Source: Balaenoptera acutorostrata (taxonomy: Eukaryota > Chordata > Mammalia > Artiodactyla > Balaenopteridae). From it: a DNA stretch of 64,000 nt. A program made the translations under genes and the position numbers. The DNA lies in contig NC_080067.1 in NCBI RefSeq assembly GCF_949987535.1, positions 45,320,910-45,384,909 of the forward strand, given 5' to 3'. Below, one piece after another: positions 32,676 through 44,557 of this stretch (positions are counted from its first letter, which is position 1; the number at the start of each line of letters is the position of its first letter). Below the pieces are notes generated by a model. The model did not search any database, was not told the DNA's origin, and was given only the letters and a program-made list of their open reading frames with translations.

Positions 32676-34400
32676 TGTTGACAGGGCAAGAAGAGCTTGA
32701 GTTTAGGTATGGCCAGTTGTTGCCCACCTTAAATGGAGCAGAAAACCTATTATACTAATGTGCATTCGTAGTAGGCAGATTTTTTAATAAATTGTTTGTG
32801 AATTAAGTGGGTTTTAATTGGGGAGGGTGAATGATGTCCAGTGCGATCGATCTTATTAAAAGGATAAATCTCTCACGCATGACGTTTTAATATTTCAGCC
32901 ACGAGATCAGCACTGTTACATTGCAAATCTCATTTAAATTGTTTGCCAAAGGCTTGAATTAAAAATAATTTATGATAATATAAAGTCATCATGGCCAAAA
33001 ACCAATGATAGATAACTTTTAGTGGGTTTCAGAATAATTGTTTATCCAACAAAATGGTTTCCAAGTCAAACTTGATACATCTGTTCAAGGAAATGCTCAG
33101 TGATGTGCTAATTACCTTCAGTAGTTTATTACTTTTAAAAAGTGTTAAAATTATATGTAGAGAAGGAACTCCGATTCCTTTGTTGCAATGAATAATGCAA
33201 AGGTTTGTTTAAATTCATGCAGTCCTATTTATAAAAGAACACCTGGGTAGCTTTATTTTGAGCTTAGAACAAAAACATAAAATTGTTGAGAACATGATAT
33301 TTAAATGTACTCATTTACATTCTTAGGCAGATCAGCAGCCGTAAAATAGCCTTGCTGAGGATATAGAAATCTAGATCAGTGATGCTGTAACAACCAGTAG
33401 CCTTCAATGAGGGGGAAAGAGGAGAACGAGAAAACATCAGGATGCCCGTACTGATCCCGTTCCCGTCGTGGAAGGAAGGAGGGTCAGGTGCTAACCTCCC
33501 TGTTAGTGGCAGCAGGAAGGGAAGGACTGCTGACAGCAAGGACTTGACTTTTATTCTGTTCTTTCTCTGTCACCCTCCTTTCATCCACTCCTAGCTCTTC
33601 CCACCCCACCACACACACACACACACACACACACACCCCAAACCTCTCTCTGTTGAAATCTCCTCCCAAAGTTCTCTTCCCATGTCTTTGGGAGCAGTTG
33701 GTTTCATGGGCCACCCCAGCCTCAGAACTCCCCATCCCCTGACCTGAATTAAGGACAGAGTGGCCTGCGCAGCCGGCTGGATGGCAATGGATAGTATTCC
33801 ATCACCCGTAATGGAAAAGAGAGGGATCACCACAGGAGTAAATCGGACACGTTCTCACACATGACTCCTTAACCCACAATATAATTTGGTCCTGCTCCTA
33901 GGGAAGAAGAGAGGATCCACAGGTGAAAAGTGGAAAGCTAAATAAAAATCCTCACCAGAACATTCCAACTTCTGTTAAATAATTTGTCTATGCCCACACA
34001 GCAACGTCTACATTTGGAGCAGCTCACCGACTTGAGATTAGCCACCCGACAGCCTCTGACGTCAGCTGTCAGAGTCAATTAAAATTCAGAAACTAGGTAC
34101 TGCTGTTCACCAGCGATGAGTCTTAGTAGCCACATCCATGTACATTTCTGCTGTTGTTACAGGGTGTGGAGGCCAAACACTACCCGTGTATGTATGATGG
34201 AAACACTATAGAAGTAACGGGGAATCCAAATGAGTGAAAATTGTGGTAACTAAGGGCACATCAGTTCTTCATTACCTACATACTACTCTTATTAATAGAA
34301 AATCACTTCCTCCCCTCCTTAATAAGTAAGTTTTGAACAAATATATAATAAATATTAGGTTTAATGAAGACCAAATCACTAGCCGGGGTGGTGGCCCAAG
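32676..34400. other. single-copy DNA, conserved-noncoding-like, with a CA repeat
   Basis: 32760-33300 is AT-rich, non-repetitive and dense in homeodomain-type TAAT/ATTA cores ('gaattaaaaataatttatgataatataaagtcatcatgg', 'gtgctaattacctt'), with a gatcgatc motif near 32847. At 33178-33203 a SOX-like CTTTGTT is followed by an octamer-like AATAATGCAAA. This look is typical of developmental enhancers in gene deserts, but conservation is not shown here. No coding features. Confidence 0.4.
33608..33636. repeat. (CA)n microsatellite
   Basis: About 14 CA units. Confidence 0.95.
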
Positions 34401-35539
34401 GTATAATTAGAAACTAGGCTGGAAGTAAGGATGCGATATGAGAGTGACTGAAAAAACCACCTTCCTTTGCTGGCTTCCAACTACTCTCTTGGTCTTCCAG
34501 GCTGGTGGCCACTCCCAAGTCATCTGAGGTCACAGCAAACTTGCCTTCCGCCAACACTCCGTCCACAACACTGGGGCCCGTAGCCTCGAGTCCAGGCCTG
34601 AAAGAGAGCTGCTGAAGGAGCTCGTGTTGGCTGGACCTCCATCTTGGGCCTGGCATCATCACCCTTCTCCCATCCCCCTCAGTCAAGGTTGGGGTGTCAG
34701 GCCCTCTTCCTCTTCCCCATACACCAAAAGGTGGCTCACCTTTTCCCTACTTCTAGAGTCTCACCCACCACCAGCCATCCTGCTTCCTGGGAACATTCAT
34801 CGCCTCTCCCCATTCAGGCTGCCACTTCTCCAGGGTGTACACTGAGCTGATTCACCCTTGGGATTCATTTTGAACTTCTCTTGACTCTGTGTCCTTGGAG
34901 TGCTGCCATGACCACCCACCATGGAAGTAAGAGCAATGACGTGGCCACAGGCATTAACAGAAACCCATTTCCTGCTCCCTCAAACACATGCAGCCCGCAC
35001 AGGGGACAGAACCTCACACGGCCCCTCCACCTGTGCACCCTGACACAGGGGCCCTTACTGCCCCTGTCCCTGCCCCATGTGGGCGCTGAACTGCCCAGAG
35101 TATTATCAGATTCTGCTCACAAGAAGCCAGGAGGTTGAAATCCACATGCAAATGGTCACAAGATTCCTTCTGTGTCGCCCAAGGAGCAATGATTTTTAAC
35201 AGGGTAACAGCAGCCACATTTCTGCCCCTGAAAATCCCCAGAAGTAAAACCCTCTTCTGACAGTTCACCACCCTCATGCAGAGCCTCACCAAAATTGAAT
35301 CTATATACTGGTTTGTGGTATGTAATACTTGGATTTACCCCAAGGGACCCTAAAAGATGTCAAGATTATATTATACTGAAGGTTGATAATTTTTAATTAA
35401 TAACACCTTTAAGGAATAATTTTTAACTAACACTCATGAGAATCAGACACTACTTATAATGATAAATTATCATATAAAATGCAAAGTGTGCAGACATACT
35501 AGGGAATAACCACATTAATTACTCACTACAGCCATTAAA
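34401..35539. other. single-copy DNA, moderately GC-rich
   Basis: GC content is higher than the surroundings between 34440 and 35140. Frames of up to 92 codons exist on both strands but overlap one another and have no recognisable domain or splice context. No repeat family identified. Confidence 0.4.
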
Positions 35540-35760
35540 ATGTTTCCTAGAGATGCTTCATGCAGTCTCAACCACCTGGGATGCACTTCTGCTTTCTCCC
35601 TGATAATGTAAGTCCATCATTCCCTTCAAGACCCAACTTAAATCTTATTTTTTACTAGAAGCCTTCTCTTTCCAGCCCCACACACCTACATAAAAGTTGC
35701 TTCATAATTGTTTAAGTTCTTGGGTTAATACTATCTCTTCTTTGTTTTCTTTGTGGAGCT
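35540..35760 (+). mobile_element. possible L2 LINE fragment
   Basis: 'cttcaagacccaacttaaatcttattttttactagaagccttctctttccagcccc' resembles the L2 3' region ('cttcaagacccagctcaaatgtcacctcctc...gaagccttcc'). Confidence 0.55.
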
Positions 35761-35964
35761 TAGTAAAACATCATTCATGCAAAAGATCAGATATCCCATA
35801 GAATACAAGATACCATACCTACAAAACTGATGGGCCAGTGGGTAAATGACCAAGAAAGTCAATTCATCAATTAATCAATCAATGCATAGATACATAAATT
35901 TGGAAACCTGATCCAGAAAGTCATACACTGAGACTTAAGTTTGCCAAACAGTATTATCCTTGCC

Positions 35965-36160
35965 TGAAAGCATAGATTTGGGTTTGGAGTAATGAGATTT
36001 GAGTTCAGGCTGTGTTTGGCCACTTAACCAAACATTAGACAAGTTATTTTACATGTCTTAGAAATCGTTTTCCTCATCTTTTTTTTTTAGAAGCACAATA
36101 CTAAATCAAATGAGAGAATAAATGAGCAAAGGCCTCATAAGTGATGTAAATGTGGGTTAT
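35965..36160 (+). mobile_element. MIR SINE
   Basis: In order: 'gaaagcatagatttgggtttggagtaatgag', 'tttggccacttaacc', 'agacaagttattttacatgtcttagaaatcgttttcctcatctt', then 'aaatgagagaataaatgagcaaagg'. This matches MIR. Confidence 0.65.
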
Positions 36161-37309
36161 CACCAATATTATATAAATAAAAAAGGAGGAAATTAGGCAC
36201 AGAAAAAGATCTGTGCAGCAAACTGGGTCAATCTAGAGATTCTGAAATATGCACTAAGAAATATAATATTTGAACCAAACAAAGGTATTGTTTTTCCTTA
36301 GTATTCAGCATGTTTATATTCCCTAGCTTATTATTTTGTAATTGATAACAAAGCTGTAAATGGCTTGGGGATTGTTGCATATCTCACATTATTGCCTTGC
36401 TGTGGAATAGCATAATCAAGTGGAAATGGAGAAAAATTTTTGTCAAATATTTCATTCTATAGGAAAGATGCTGCTTTTTTCTAAGTACCTTTTAGCTGTT
36501 GACTATTTTATAATCATTGGCATAAATATAAAAATGGTAAGCAATGTTTATTATTTGCATACAAGTGAGTCTGAATTGGGGGCTTTTACTGCCAGTCATT
36601 CCCAATGCAATCTCAAGAACATAATAAGCAATCAGACAGTGATTTATCTGACCCATTATTGAGAAAGAATCAAGAAAAACCTAAACATCATTTGGCTCAC
36701 TCATGTGCACATTGCAAATGCAAAACAGTGAATTATCTCAGCTTTGTCATGATTTTCTATGCTATAAACATATTTAGTATTTGAAAATTTACTTTTATTG
36801 CTGCCCTTAGTTTTTCTTTGTTCAATCATGGGAAGAAATACCAAAGCAAAGTAAATAATAATGGGGTTTCATAAAGAAAAGGTATCTAAAAATCAAGCCA
36901 ATGGCTGCACTAGAAAAATAATTCTCTAGGCTTTCTTAGGGTGAGATGTGTTGTTTCAATGTCATGACCGAATTCCAGTTAGGGTAATGACTTCAGTCTA
37001 CACTGCCTGCAGGAAATGCCTCCTGTAGTCTGGGTTGGCCACTGGACTCTGTCACGTTGATAGAACCATTGGTTAGTGGTCTGCTAAGCAGCTGCCACAT
37101 GGTTGCATTTCAAGTGAAGATGAAGCAGGTTTGTATGCTGAGTGAGTTCTAAGTCCCAAAACAAACACCAAATCACAAAATGTACTTTTAATCATTTATT
37201 TTATGACCAACAGTTATGTTATGAAGTTCATTTGAAAAAACAAGCCAGTGTTACACCATGAAAAAAATAAGACACAAATGAATTGCTTTACTAGTTAGTT
37301 TAGTAGCTA
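36161..37309. other. single-copy DNA, conserved-noncoding-like
   Basis: Non-repetitive AT-rich sequence from about 36290 to 36800 with several octamer-like and TAAT motifs ('ttattatttgcatacaag', 'gtaattgataacaaag', 'cacattgcaaatgcaaaac'). No coding frame. Regulatory potential is inference only. Confidence 0.4.
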
Positions 37310-37740
37310 ATCAGATACTGATTCTGTGCCTGCCTCATGGATTATAGTCTGGTAAGCAAGATGGACATATCCGAATAATGACACAAATAAATGTATAAAC
37401 TACACACTGAGAAACTGATACAAAAGAAGAGAGCAGAGTTCAGTGAGAGCACATGGCCAAGGGAGCTGACTGGGGCTGGAGGGTCAGGGGAGCTTGAGTT
37501 GACACTGCAGGGTGAGAGGGGATGGGGCTAAGGCAGGGGACGGAGGCCTGGGACAGGGAACAGCAGGTGTAAAGTCTCCCCAGTGAGCGAGAGCACAGTG
37601 CATTGAAGGCAGCAGGGGAAGGCTTTGGGCAGAGGTGAACGTGAGGTGGGAGAGGGGCAGGAGGAGACCATCCCAAGCCTTGTAGGGTTGACACTGTTCC
37701 TAGTAGGTTTTACCCCTGAGTTTTAATGGGAAAGATTACC
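37310..37740 (-). mobile_element. L2 LINE fragment
   Basis: Antisense L2 order: 'cctgcctcatggattatagtctggtaagcaagatgg', then 'gggacagggaacagcaggtgtaaag', then 'gagcacagtgcattgaagg', then 'ccaagccttgtagggttgacactgttcctagtagg...ttttacccctgag'. Confidence 0.7.
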
Positions 37741-37904
37741 ATTATAATAAATCAGTTATAAAATCAACTTTGTAGAATTCAGATCATTTGTTCCATATTC
37801 ACCGTATTTTATTACCTTTAATTTTCATTAGAGATTATTAATATTTAAATAATTAAATCTTGGGCACTTATTTAAATAGTTAAATTATTAAATATTTACT
37901 AACT

Positions 37905-38100
37905 AAAGATTGGGCACTGTATTGGGCACTTTGATACATCATTTTGTTTTCTTCTCACAGCAGCTAATGAGGCAGACATTTTTCCAATTTGGGTATTGAG
38001 GAAACAGACTTTGCAACCTGCCCGAGGTTCACAAGTAATATGTGGCAGAGGGATAATTCACGCCATAGCCGGCCTGACTCCAAATTCTTTTTATTGATCT
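37905..38100 (-). mobile_element. MIR SINE
   Basis: 'gggcactgtattgggcactttgatacatc', then 'attgaggaaacagactttgcaacctgcccgaggttcacaagtaatatgtggcagagggataattca' is the antisense MIR core and head. Confidence 0.75.
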
Positions 38101-38179
38101 GTCTGCCCACATTTGTCTTCTGGCCCTGAATACTGAAGTAGTCTGTGGACCTATTTGGTAATAGCTCCAAGGAAACATT

Positions 38180-38390
38180 AAAGAGTATCCCTCAGTATGG
38201 CTCCAAGATACTCACCCAGCCACAAGTGGGGTTTGACCATAATGCTTCCAGAGGTGACTGGAACAAGAGCTCCCTTAGAGACACAAGGGATGAGAGAGTA
38301 ATAGGCAGCAGTTGGTAGGACAACTGTGGACCCTGAAACCACATAAATAAAACACTATTTTCATCAGAAAAAAGAAAGAGTATCCCTCAG
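38180..38390 (+). mobile_element. short retrocopy-like insertion (processed transcript end)
   Basis: A 179-bp insert (38196-38374) is flanked by a perfect 16-bp duplication AAAGAGTATCCCTCAG at 38180-38195 and 38375-38390. It contains an AATAAA signal (38346-38351), then about 16 bases and a short A-rich tail (gaaaaaag). The upstream target junction reads TT/AAAG, as cut by L1 endonuclease. The body does not match any L1, SINE or L2 I know, so it is best read as a 5'-truncated processed copy of some polyadenylated transcript. The source gene is not recognised. One frame is open for 40 codons from the insert start. Confidence 0.7.
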
Positions 38391-38531
38391 ATCACTGATA
38401 AGCTGTTAATGGTGCAGTTTTCATCTTAACAGTTTTCAGTGGGCATAGTCAAGGCCAATTAAAATGTATCCCTAATTCTGGAGTTTTCTAGGAGGTCAAT
38501 TTTAGTGTTAAGGATCTTATATAAGTCAAGC

Positions 38532-38655
38532 ATTGGCCAGAGATATATGTATATCAAATCACATGATGTACATTAAATATGTACCTTAAATACCTCACAA
38601 TTTTGTAAATTATACCTCAGTAAAGCTGGGGAATAAAAAGAGAATCGGCCAGAGA
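38532..38655 (+). mobile_element. ultra-short L1 3'-end insertion
   Basis: About 100 bp of an L1 3' terminus (38544-38643): 'catgatgtacattaaatatgtaccttaaata', 'gtaaattatacctcagtaaagctgggg', then 'aataaaaag'. It is flanked by ATTGGCCAGAGA at 38532-38543 and ATCGGCCAGAGA at 38644-38655 (one mismatch). Confidence 0.8.
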
Positions 38656-39550
38656 AAATAGATTGGAATACTTTGTAACAAAACCCTGCAATTAGCAATA
38701 GTGCTAAACCTAGATTTGGAGAGTTCAAACTTAGCTTCATGCACAGACACCAACCCTGATCCTCTCTATGACTGCAAATGGTTTGGTCATCTTCATTCTT
38801 TGGCTACCATGTTGAATAACAAAGATATAGAACACTTCTATCATCACAGAGAATTCAACTGGACAGCACTGGTCTAGAGCCTGGCTCAAACTAGTAAGCT
38901 TTTTATTACAACGTTTTATTGAGACTAATCCCCTCTCCACATTGCCATCCCCTCTCCACATCTATTCCATTTCCCGCCCAGTTAACTCATCCCCCATCAC
39001 CATAGCAGTCTACATGACTCCCTCATAAGCAGTAGGGGCTGTCATCAGGAGAAATGAAGCAGAAAGCCGGCAAACTTGACTTTCACCACAAGTTATTTTT
39101 TTTGTAATGATCTGGGCTTTTAATAGAAATTAGCCGATCAACCTTTGAGACCTCCCTTCTAGTTCAGAGTTTTGTACTTCTTGGTGCTATCCATGCTTTT
39201 CCAACTTCTACCAGCAACCTATAGGGCAGACACCAAGATAACCTGGATCTCCCACAGCAAATAGAGGGACCGTGATAAATCCCAGTTCTGACTATCTACC
39301 TGCACCCCAATCACAAAAGAGAACGGAAACAGGGAGAACAGCGTATTAGAGAAGACGCTATCCCTCCCAAAGGCATCACCTAGGGTGCAAAAGGGAAGGG
39401 AAGGTAGACAAACTAGGGAGGGCAGTTTCAGGGAAGCCGGAGACAGCTCCTGCTGGCTCATGAGAGCCAATTGTTAAATGTTCAGGAATTTGTGAGCCTG
39501 TTGTTAAACATAGCAATTATTTTTAAATAAATTATATAAACTTACAGTTA
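38656..39550. other. single-copy DNA, nothing recognised
   Basis: No repeats or coding features identified. Confidence 0.45.
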
Positions 39551-39742
39551 AGAAAATTATATTAAAAGGACTACCCTGGTGGTCCAGTGGTTAGGACTCC
39601 ACGCTTCCACTGCAGGGGTCACGGGTTTGATCTCTGGTCAGGGAACTAAGATCCCGCATGCTGTATGGCCAAAAAAAATAATAATTTAAAAATAAATAAA
39701 TAAATAAAATAAAAAATATTAAAAAAGAGAATTATGTTAAAA
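39551..39742 (+). mobile_element. short CHR-type tRNA SINE
   Basis: The body is 39568-39725. The tRNA-like head 'ggactaccctggtggtccagtggttaggactcc' with B-box-like 'gggtttgatctct' is followed directly by 'gggaactaagatcccgcatgctgtatggcc' and an AAATA tail, without the long middle module of the other SINEs here. Flanks are AGAAAATTATATTAAAA (39551-39567) and AGAGAATTATGTTAAAA (39726-39742), two mismatches in 17, so it is older than the SINE at 62639. Confidence 0.88.
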
Positions 39743-39828
39743 ACAAAGTAGTAAATGCATAAACTCATCCCTTCCTAATTATTTGGCTACTTTTTACTAT
39801 TGTCTATGCTCTTGAGGTTATTTGTGCC

Positions 39829-40156
39829 TATTGCACATGTTTTTTTTTTTTTTTTAATTTTATTTATTTATTTTATTTATGGCTGTGTTGGGTCTTCGTT
39901 TCTGTGCGAGGGCTTTCTCTAGTTGTGGCAAGCGGGGGCCACTCTTCATCGCGGTGCGCGGGCCTCTCACTATCGCGGCCTCTCTTGTTGCGGGGCACAG
40001 GCTCCAGATGCGCAGGCTCAGTAATTGTGGCTCACGGGCTCAGTTGCTCCGCGGCATGCGGGATCCTCCCAGACCAGGGCTCGAACCCGTGTCTCCTGCA
40101 TTGGCAGGCAGATTCTCAACCACTGCGCCACCAGGGAAGCCCTATTGCACATGTTT
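39829..40156 (-). mobile_element. full-length CHR-type SINE
   Basis: The body is 39844-40142 on the minus strand, with T-rich/TTTAT tail at left and the head 'ccactgcgccaccagggaagcc' at right. Flanks are TATTGCACATGTTT at 39829-39842 and 40143-40156. Frames of 84-116 codons across it are non-functional. Confidence 0.93.
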
Positions 40157-43100
40157 GATAGAAATATTATATAATGCTTTGTTGCTGCACCTTTCTTCCC
40201 AATTGTGTCCAATGAGGTCATGTTGGTAGTTTGAAATTGGCCATAGTAGGGTTATTTATACCACAGGAGAAGGCAAATACTACAATCAGAGTTGTTCGGG
40301 TTTCTTTTTTAACCCAGAGAGCCAGTTGTTAAACATTTTCCAGAATACCATTCTCCTGTGCAAGCCAAAAAAATAAATAAAGTGAGATACTAGAGATGTA
40401 AGACGCTGTCAAGGAAGAGCAGGGGAAAGGAATTCAGACCTACGAGGTATGAAATTTCTGCTAACTACAGATCTTTGCTGCTGAAGGTGAATACTGATTA
40501 AAATTCACCCAGTTCTGAAGGAGCATCCCCCCCCCAGTTAGAACTTCCGCTACACCTTGAACCAGCCTGCCTCAGTGCTCTTCAACCAGGAGACCTATCG
40601 CCAGGCCTCCTTACGCCCAAACACCTGTCTTTTGGGGTCTCTGCCAATTAGTTGCCATTTTGACTTGCCCTGATTCACTACCCCATCATTACTTAGACAT
40701 CACAGATTGTGGATCCCGTTCCAGTCACGGTTAACAAGGTTTGCTTTCCTCTACTATTTTATCCCTGATTTAATCGCAGATTTTCTTTCTGATAATAAAT
40801 TCTTGCTATTCCTAGATTAGTAGACACTTTGTCATGTTGCACCTACTGGCCCTGACAGCCTGGTTATCTGACCCTAACCTTCCCTGGTCTGGACAGTCCT
40901 TTTGAGGCTCTTTCCAAATCTCTTTCCATTACAGCCATCAAATTATAAACAAAGATTTTATGGAAGGCAAAGGAAGGCTGGCCTCAAACAAAACAAAACA
41001 ACAACAAAAAAACACTTTCAATGGCATCTTACCAAAAGATTAACATTTATGGCTACATTTACGTTTGCAGAAAGTATTTTTATAAAAATAGAATGGCATT
41101 TTCAAGGAGCTTAGAAGAAATTAACTGTTAGAAGTTTTAAACAACTTCGTCTTAGTTATAAACAGTGGAAATGAATATATGTATTGTATTAAAGGCAATT
41201 CACAGAAGATTAAATTAAGGAGATGCGTAATACAGAAGCCAACAGGCACAGACTCACTTAACTCTTGACACAAAGTATTAAACACCATCGCTTTTTTGTG
41301 ACCTGATCTGTACACTGTTATGGATCAAGGGAGATTAGCCATGTGGCTGGAGTGAGGAATTAGATGTTCTTGTTCTGAAGGAAACCGCCAAAGCAGAGCA
41401 CATCACTTACATGTAATTATAATGATTACAGTGAGAAGCCCTTGGACTTAACAAGGAAAATCATGTAATATAAGAAGTCACTATTTTAAACAAGATAATT
41501 GAAGCATCAGCCAAGATTGTTGAGAAAAGGGAAGGAAATTTTAGGAAAGGGCCGCAAATGATTCAAGTACAGAAAATAATTCAAAAACAATTGCAATAAC
41601 AGCTTGTTGATGAGAAAGTAATATTGGACTAAAAGTTTTATTATTTTTCCCATTGATGATCTAAAGAATTGACTTTTATCCCTCTTGATATTTTCCTTAC
41701 TTATAAATTGTTTATAAAATAGTGAGCTAAATAAAAAGATATTTTTATGCAGTCTTTCAAATTCTTTGTATTAGAATTTGTATAGAACTAGGACTTGGGA
41801 AATTTTTAAGGTACACTTTTTGTTTCTAAACACTTATCACCTCCTCTTGTGTGACAGTAGCAATAATTTACTATACATAATACCTTGCATTAGCCAACAA
41901 GCTAAAGAAATATTTCATAGCTTCAGCCTTGACATAGTGAAAGCACAGTTATAAAAAGATAAAAGGAATATTGCAGTAGCCTTAAGTATTTAACTTTTAG
42001 AAAGCACTGGTTTTGTATGTCTGTACCTGCCAGGTGAAGCTGTTGTCTTTAAATACTGGTTTGGGCCATAACATTGAAAACAGCCATTATGTATAAACTG
42101 CCTACAATTTTATTCATTGACCATATTATTAAATAAAAAGTCAACATTATTTTTATTCTTGTTGGGTTCCCTTTGCCTAACTTGGAGTGCCTTCCAAAGA
42201 ACAGATATTTGATGCTTTGTAGTATATTTGTCCTTATTTTAAAATAATCCCTTGCACATATGCTATCTATGCCTCTATAAGAATGTGCTTTATCCAAATA
42301 AAGTAACTTCATGGACAAGGCCCCCATCTGCCTTCAATCTGATATATTCAGTAACACTCCCCCTCTTCCACGAATGGTTATACAAGTACCTGTACACTCC
42401 CACCAAACAGTGTATATCCCTACAGATACCTGAAACTAAGAACAGCCTTGAGTTTAAGCTTCAAGATAAAAATCCCTGTCCTATAATGCAATACTGATTC
42501 ATAAAGATAATATATAAGAAAATGCAGTGCCCATTGGAAATTAAAATTTATGTGAGTCTATCTAAACTCTAAAGGAAACTTTTCTCCTCCCTTTTTTGGT
42601 AGTCAGTAGCACTAATCAATTTTTCAAAGATCAACAATTAATGTTATTTTTTATTTATAACATTCTTTGTTTCAAATGGGATTTAGAAGGCATACAACGA
42701 TGTATATAAGGCAACTATAATATTAGAACAAAGGTAAAGTAAGTTAACAAATAAAAAAGGGGAAAACAAAAGAGAAAATAATACATAAGTTATAACTGAT
42801 TTAGTACCTCAGAGTTTAATAATCTGGAATGGGCTTGAGCTGAAGTTATGGAAGGAAGGGTCAGGGAAGTGATGGGTAATGAGTCACTGAATGTTTGTGC
42901 AAAATGTGGTGGGTATGTTTGGTGCACATTTTTCTGCTCCTTCCCCTTCCATAAATCTTCTCTACAAAGGCAGATCCTTGAAGCTAGATACACAGTCCTT
43001 AGATATCTACGGAATTTCTATACTATGTCCTAGGACCATGTAAGAATGACACAGTAAAGATACAATGTAATTTCACTTTCCATTCTGGATGTTTCTGTTT

Positions 43101-44525
43101 TCTTTTGTACATTCTTTTCTCTTCTGGATGCTTTCCCCCCATTTTACTTAATCATTACTATGTGAACTAGATAACAAAAGGGAAAAAACCCACTACTATC
43201 ACAGCACATACACTACACCAGATACAAACAAAAATATGTTTGTTATAAATCTTACAGTGAAACATCTGAAGAAATGGTCCCTCTCCAGGAGACCCTGCCA
43301 TTTCATATTATTCTAAAGAGATAAGCATTTCTTTAAAATTAGGAAAGACATGTAGATCTCTATTCTCTCTCCTTTAAGTCCAAAAGCCTAAATAAAATAA
43401 ATACATAAATGTATATATACATACAGATATATTTTTGGTCTTTCTCTTTCTTTCCTTTACCCATCAGGACTTCTGATGTTTAGAAATCAAACACTATTTC
43501 AAAGAAAGAATTCTTGACAGCAGCGTATTCACTGGCTTTCTTAATGTCACCTCTAGCTTTTCCATTTCTTGAATATTAATGGTGTCTGTGCTGTAAATCA
43601 AGGTATTTTTCAAATGAGCACAAGATACTGCATTTTTCTCCAAGAACTGTCAGTGTCTTGGCTATTTTTCCTTCCCATCATCTTAGGAATTCATGAGAAG
43701 TCTTTTTACCCACAGGAATTTCCCTACCTGCTACCTGAAATAAAGTAATTAAGGGTTAGGCTCTTCTAGGAGCACGTTGAAAGATTTTTAAATTCCCTGA
43801 AAATTGGTTTCACACTCAGTTACCAAATTTAGTCCCTCTTCCGTTTTGCCCCCTCCAGGGGGCTATCTTGATTTCATTTCAATGAAGTCCCTGAAATCTT
43901 GGGCAGCTCTTAAAATTACATTCAGGGGAACTGGTCAGTGTCCTATTTTCAGAAACTTACAGGAGAAAGAATCTGTATTATCTTTACCAAGAAGAGCTTT
44001 AAATATAAGTGAGTCACTTTTTCAATGAAATAATGGGGGAGGAAGGCCAGGAATATAAAATGGTCTTTGTTGCATCTCCTGGATGTAAATAACTTGAGCA
44101 TCCAGTTTTATTTGTTTGGTTTTAATATAGTGAGTGGCCAGAAGATGTATGAGCATCTTTAGGACTGATGGAAGCAGAATGAAGAAACTCATTAAGCTGT
44201 TTTACCCATTTTCTGGTGTCAGCTGAATAGATTCTCTAAGATCAAACTAGAAAAACCATTTATTTGCTCTTAGTTCCTGAAAAAAGCTTTCCATAGTCCT
44301 GCCAGTGACTCCAGCTGTGCCTATGCCTGCAAACTGGTTTCATTGTTTTATCTCAGTCTGGTTATTTACAAAACGAAAGAAACAAACCTTAAAATCCCTT
44401 CTAACCTTTCCTGTTTGCTTTGTACACATGACAGCACAACAAGGGCAGCCACTTATACCCCCAACTACTGAGCTTCTTCAAAATGCATTCTTAAATAAAA
44501 AATAACTTTAAAGAGGGAATTGAAA

Positions 44526-44529
<4 letters not shown>
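40157..44529. other. single-copy DNA, mostly nothing recognised
   Basis: AT-rich sequence with no gene. 40317-40345 ('gagagccagttgttaaacattttccag') resembles 39462-39485 across the two SINEs and may be part of an unidentified old repeat. About 42840-42930 may be a diverged ancient repeat. The rest has no family assignment and no coding frame with recognisable content. Confidence 0.4.
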
Positions 44530-44556
<27 letters not shown>

Positions 44557-44557
44557 C
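44530..44557. repeat. poly(A) tract
   Basis: A run of about 28 A bases without an obvious retroelement body upstream. It follows an AT-rich stretch ending 'gggaattgaaaagc'. Confidence 0.95.
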
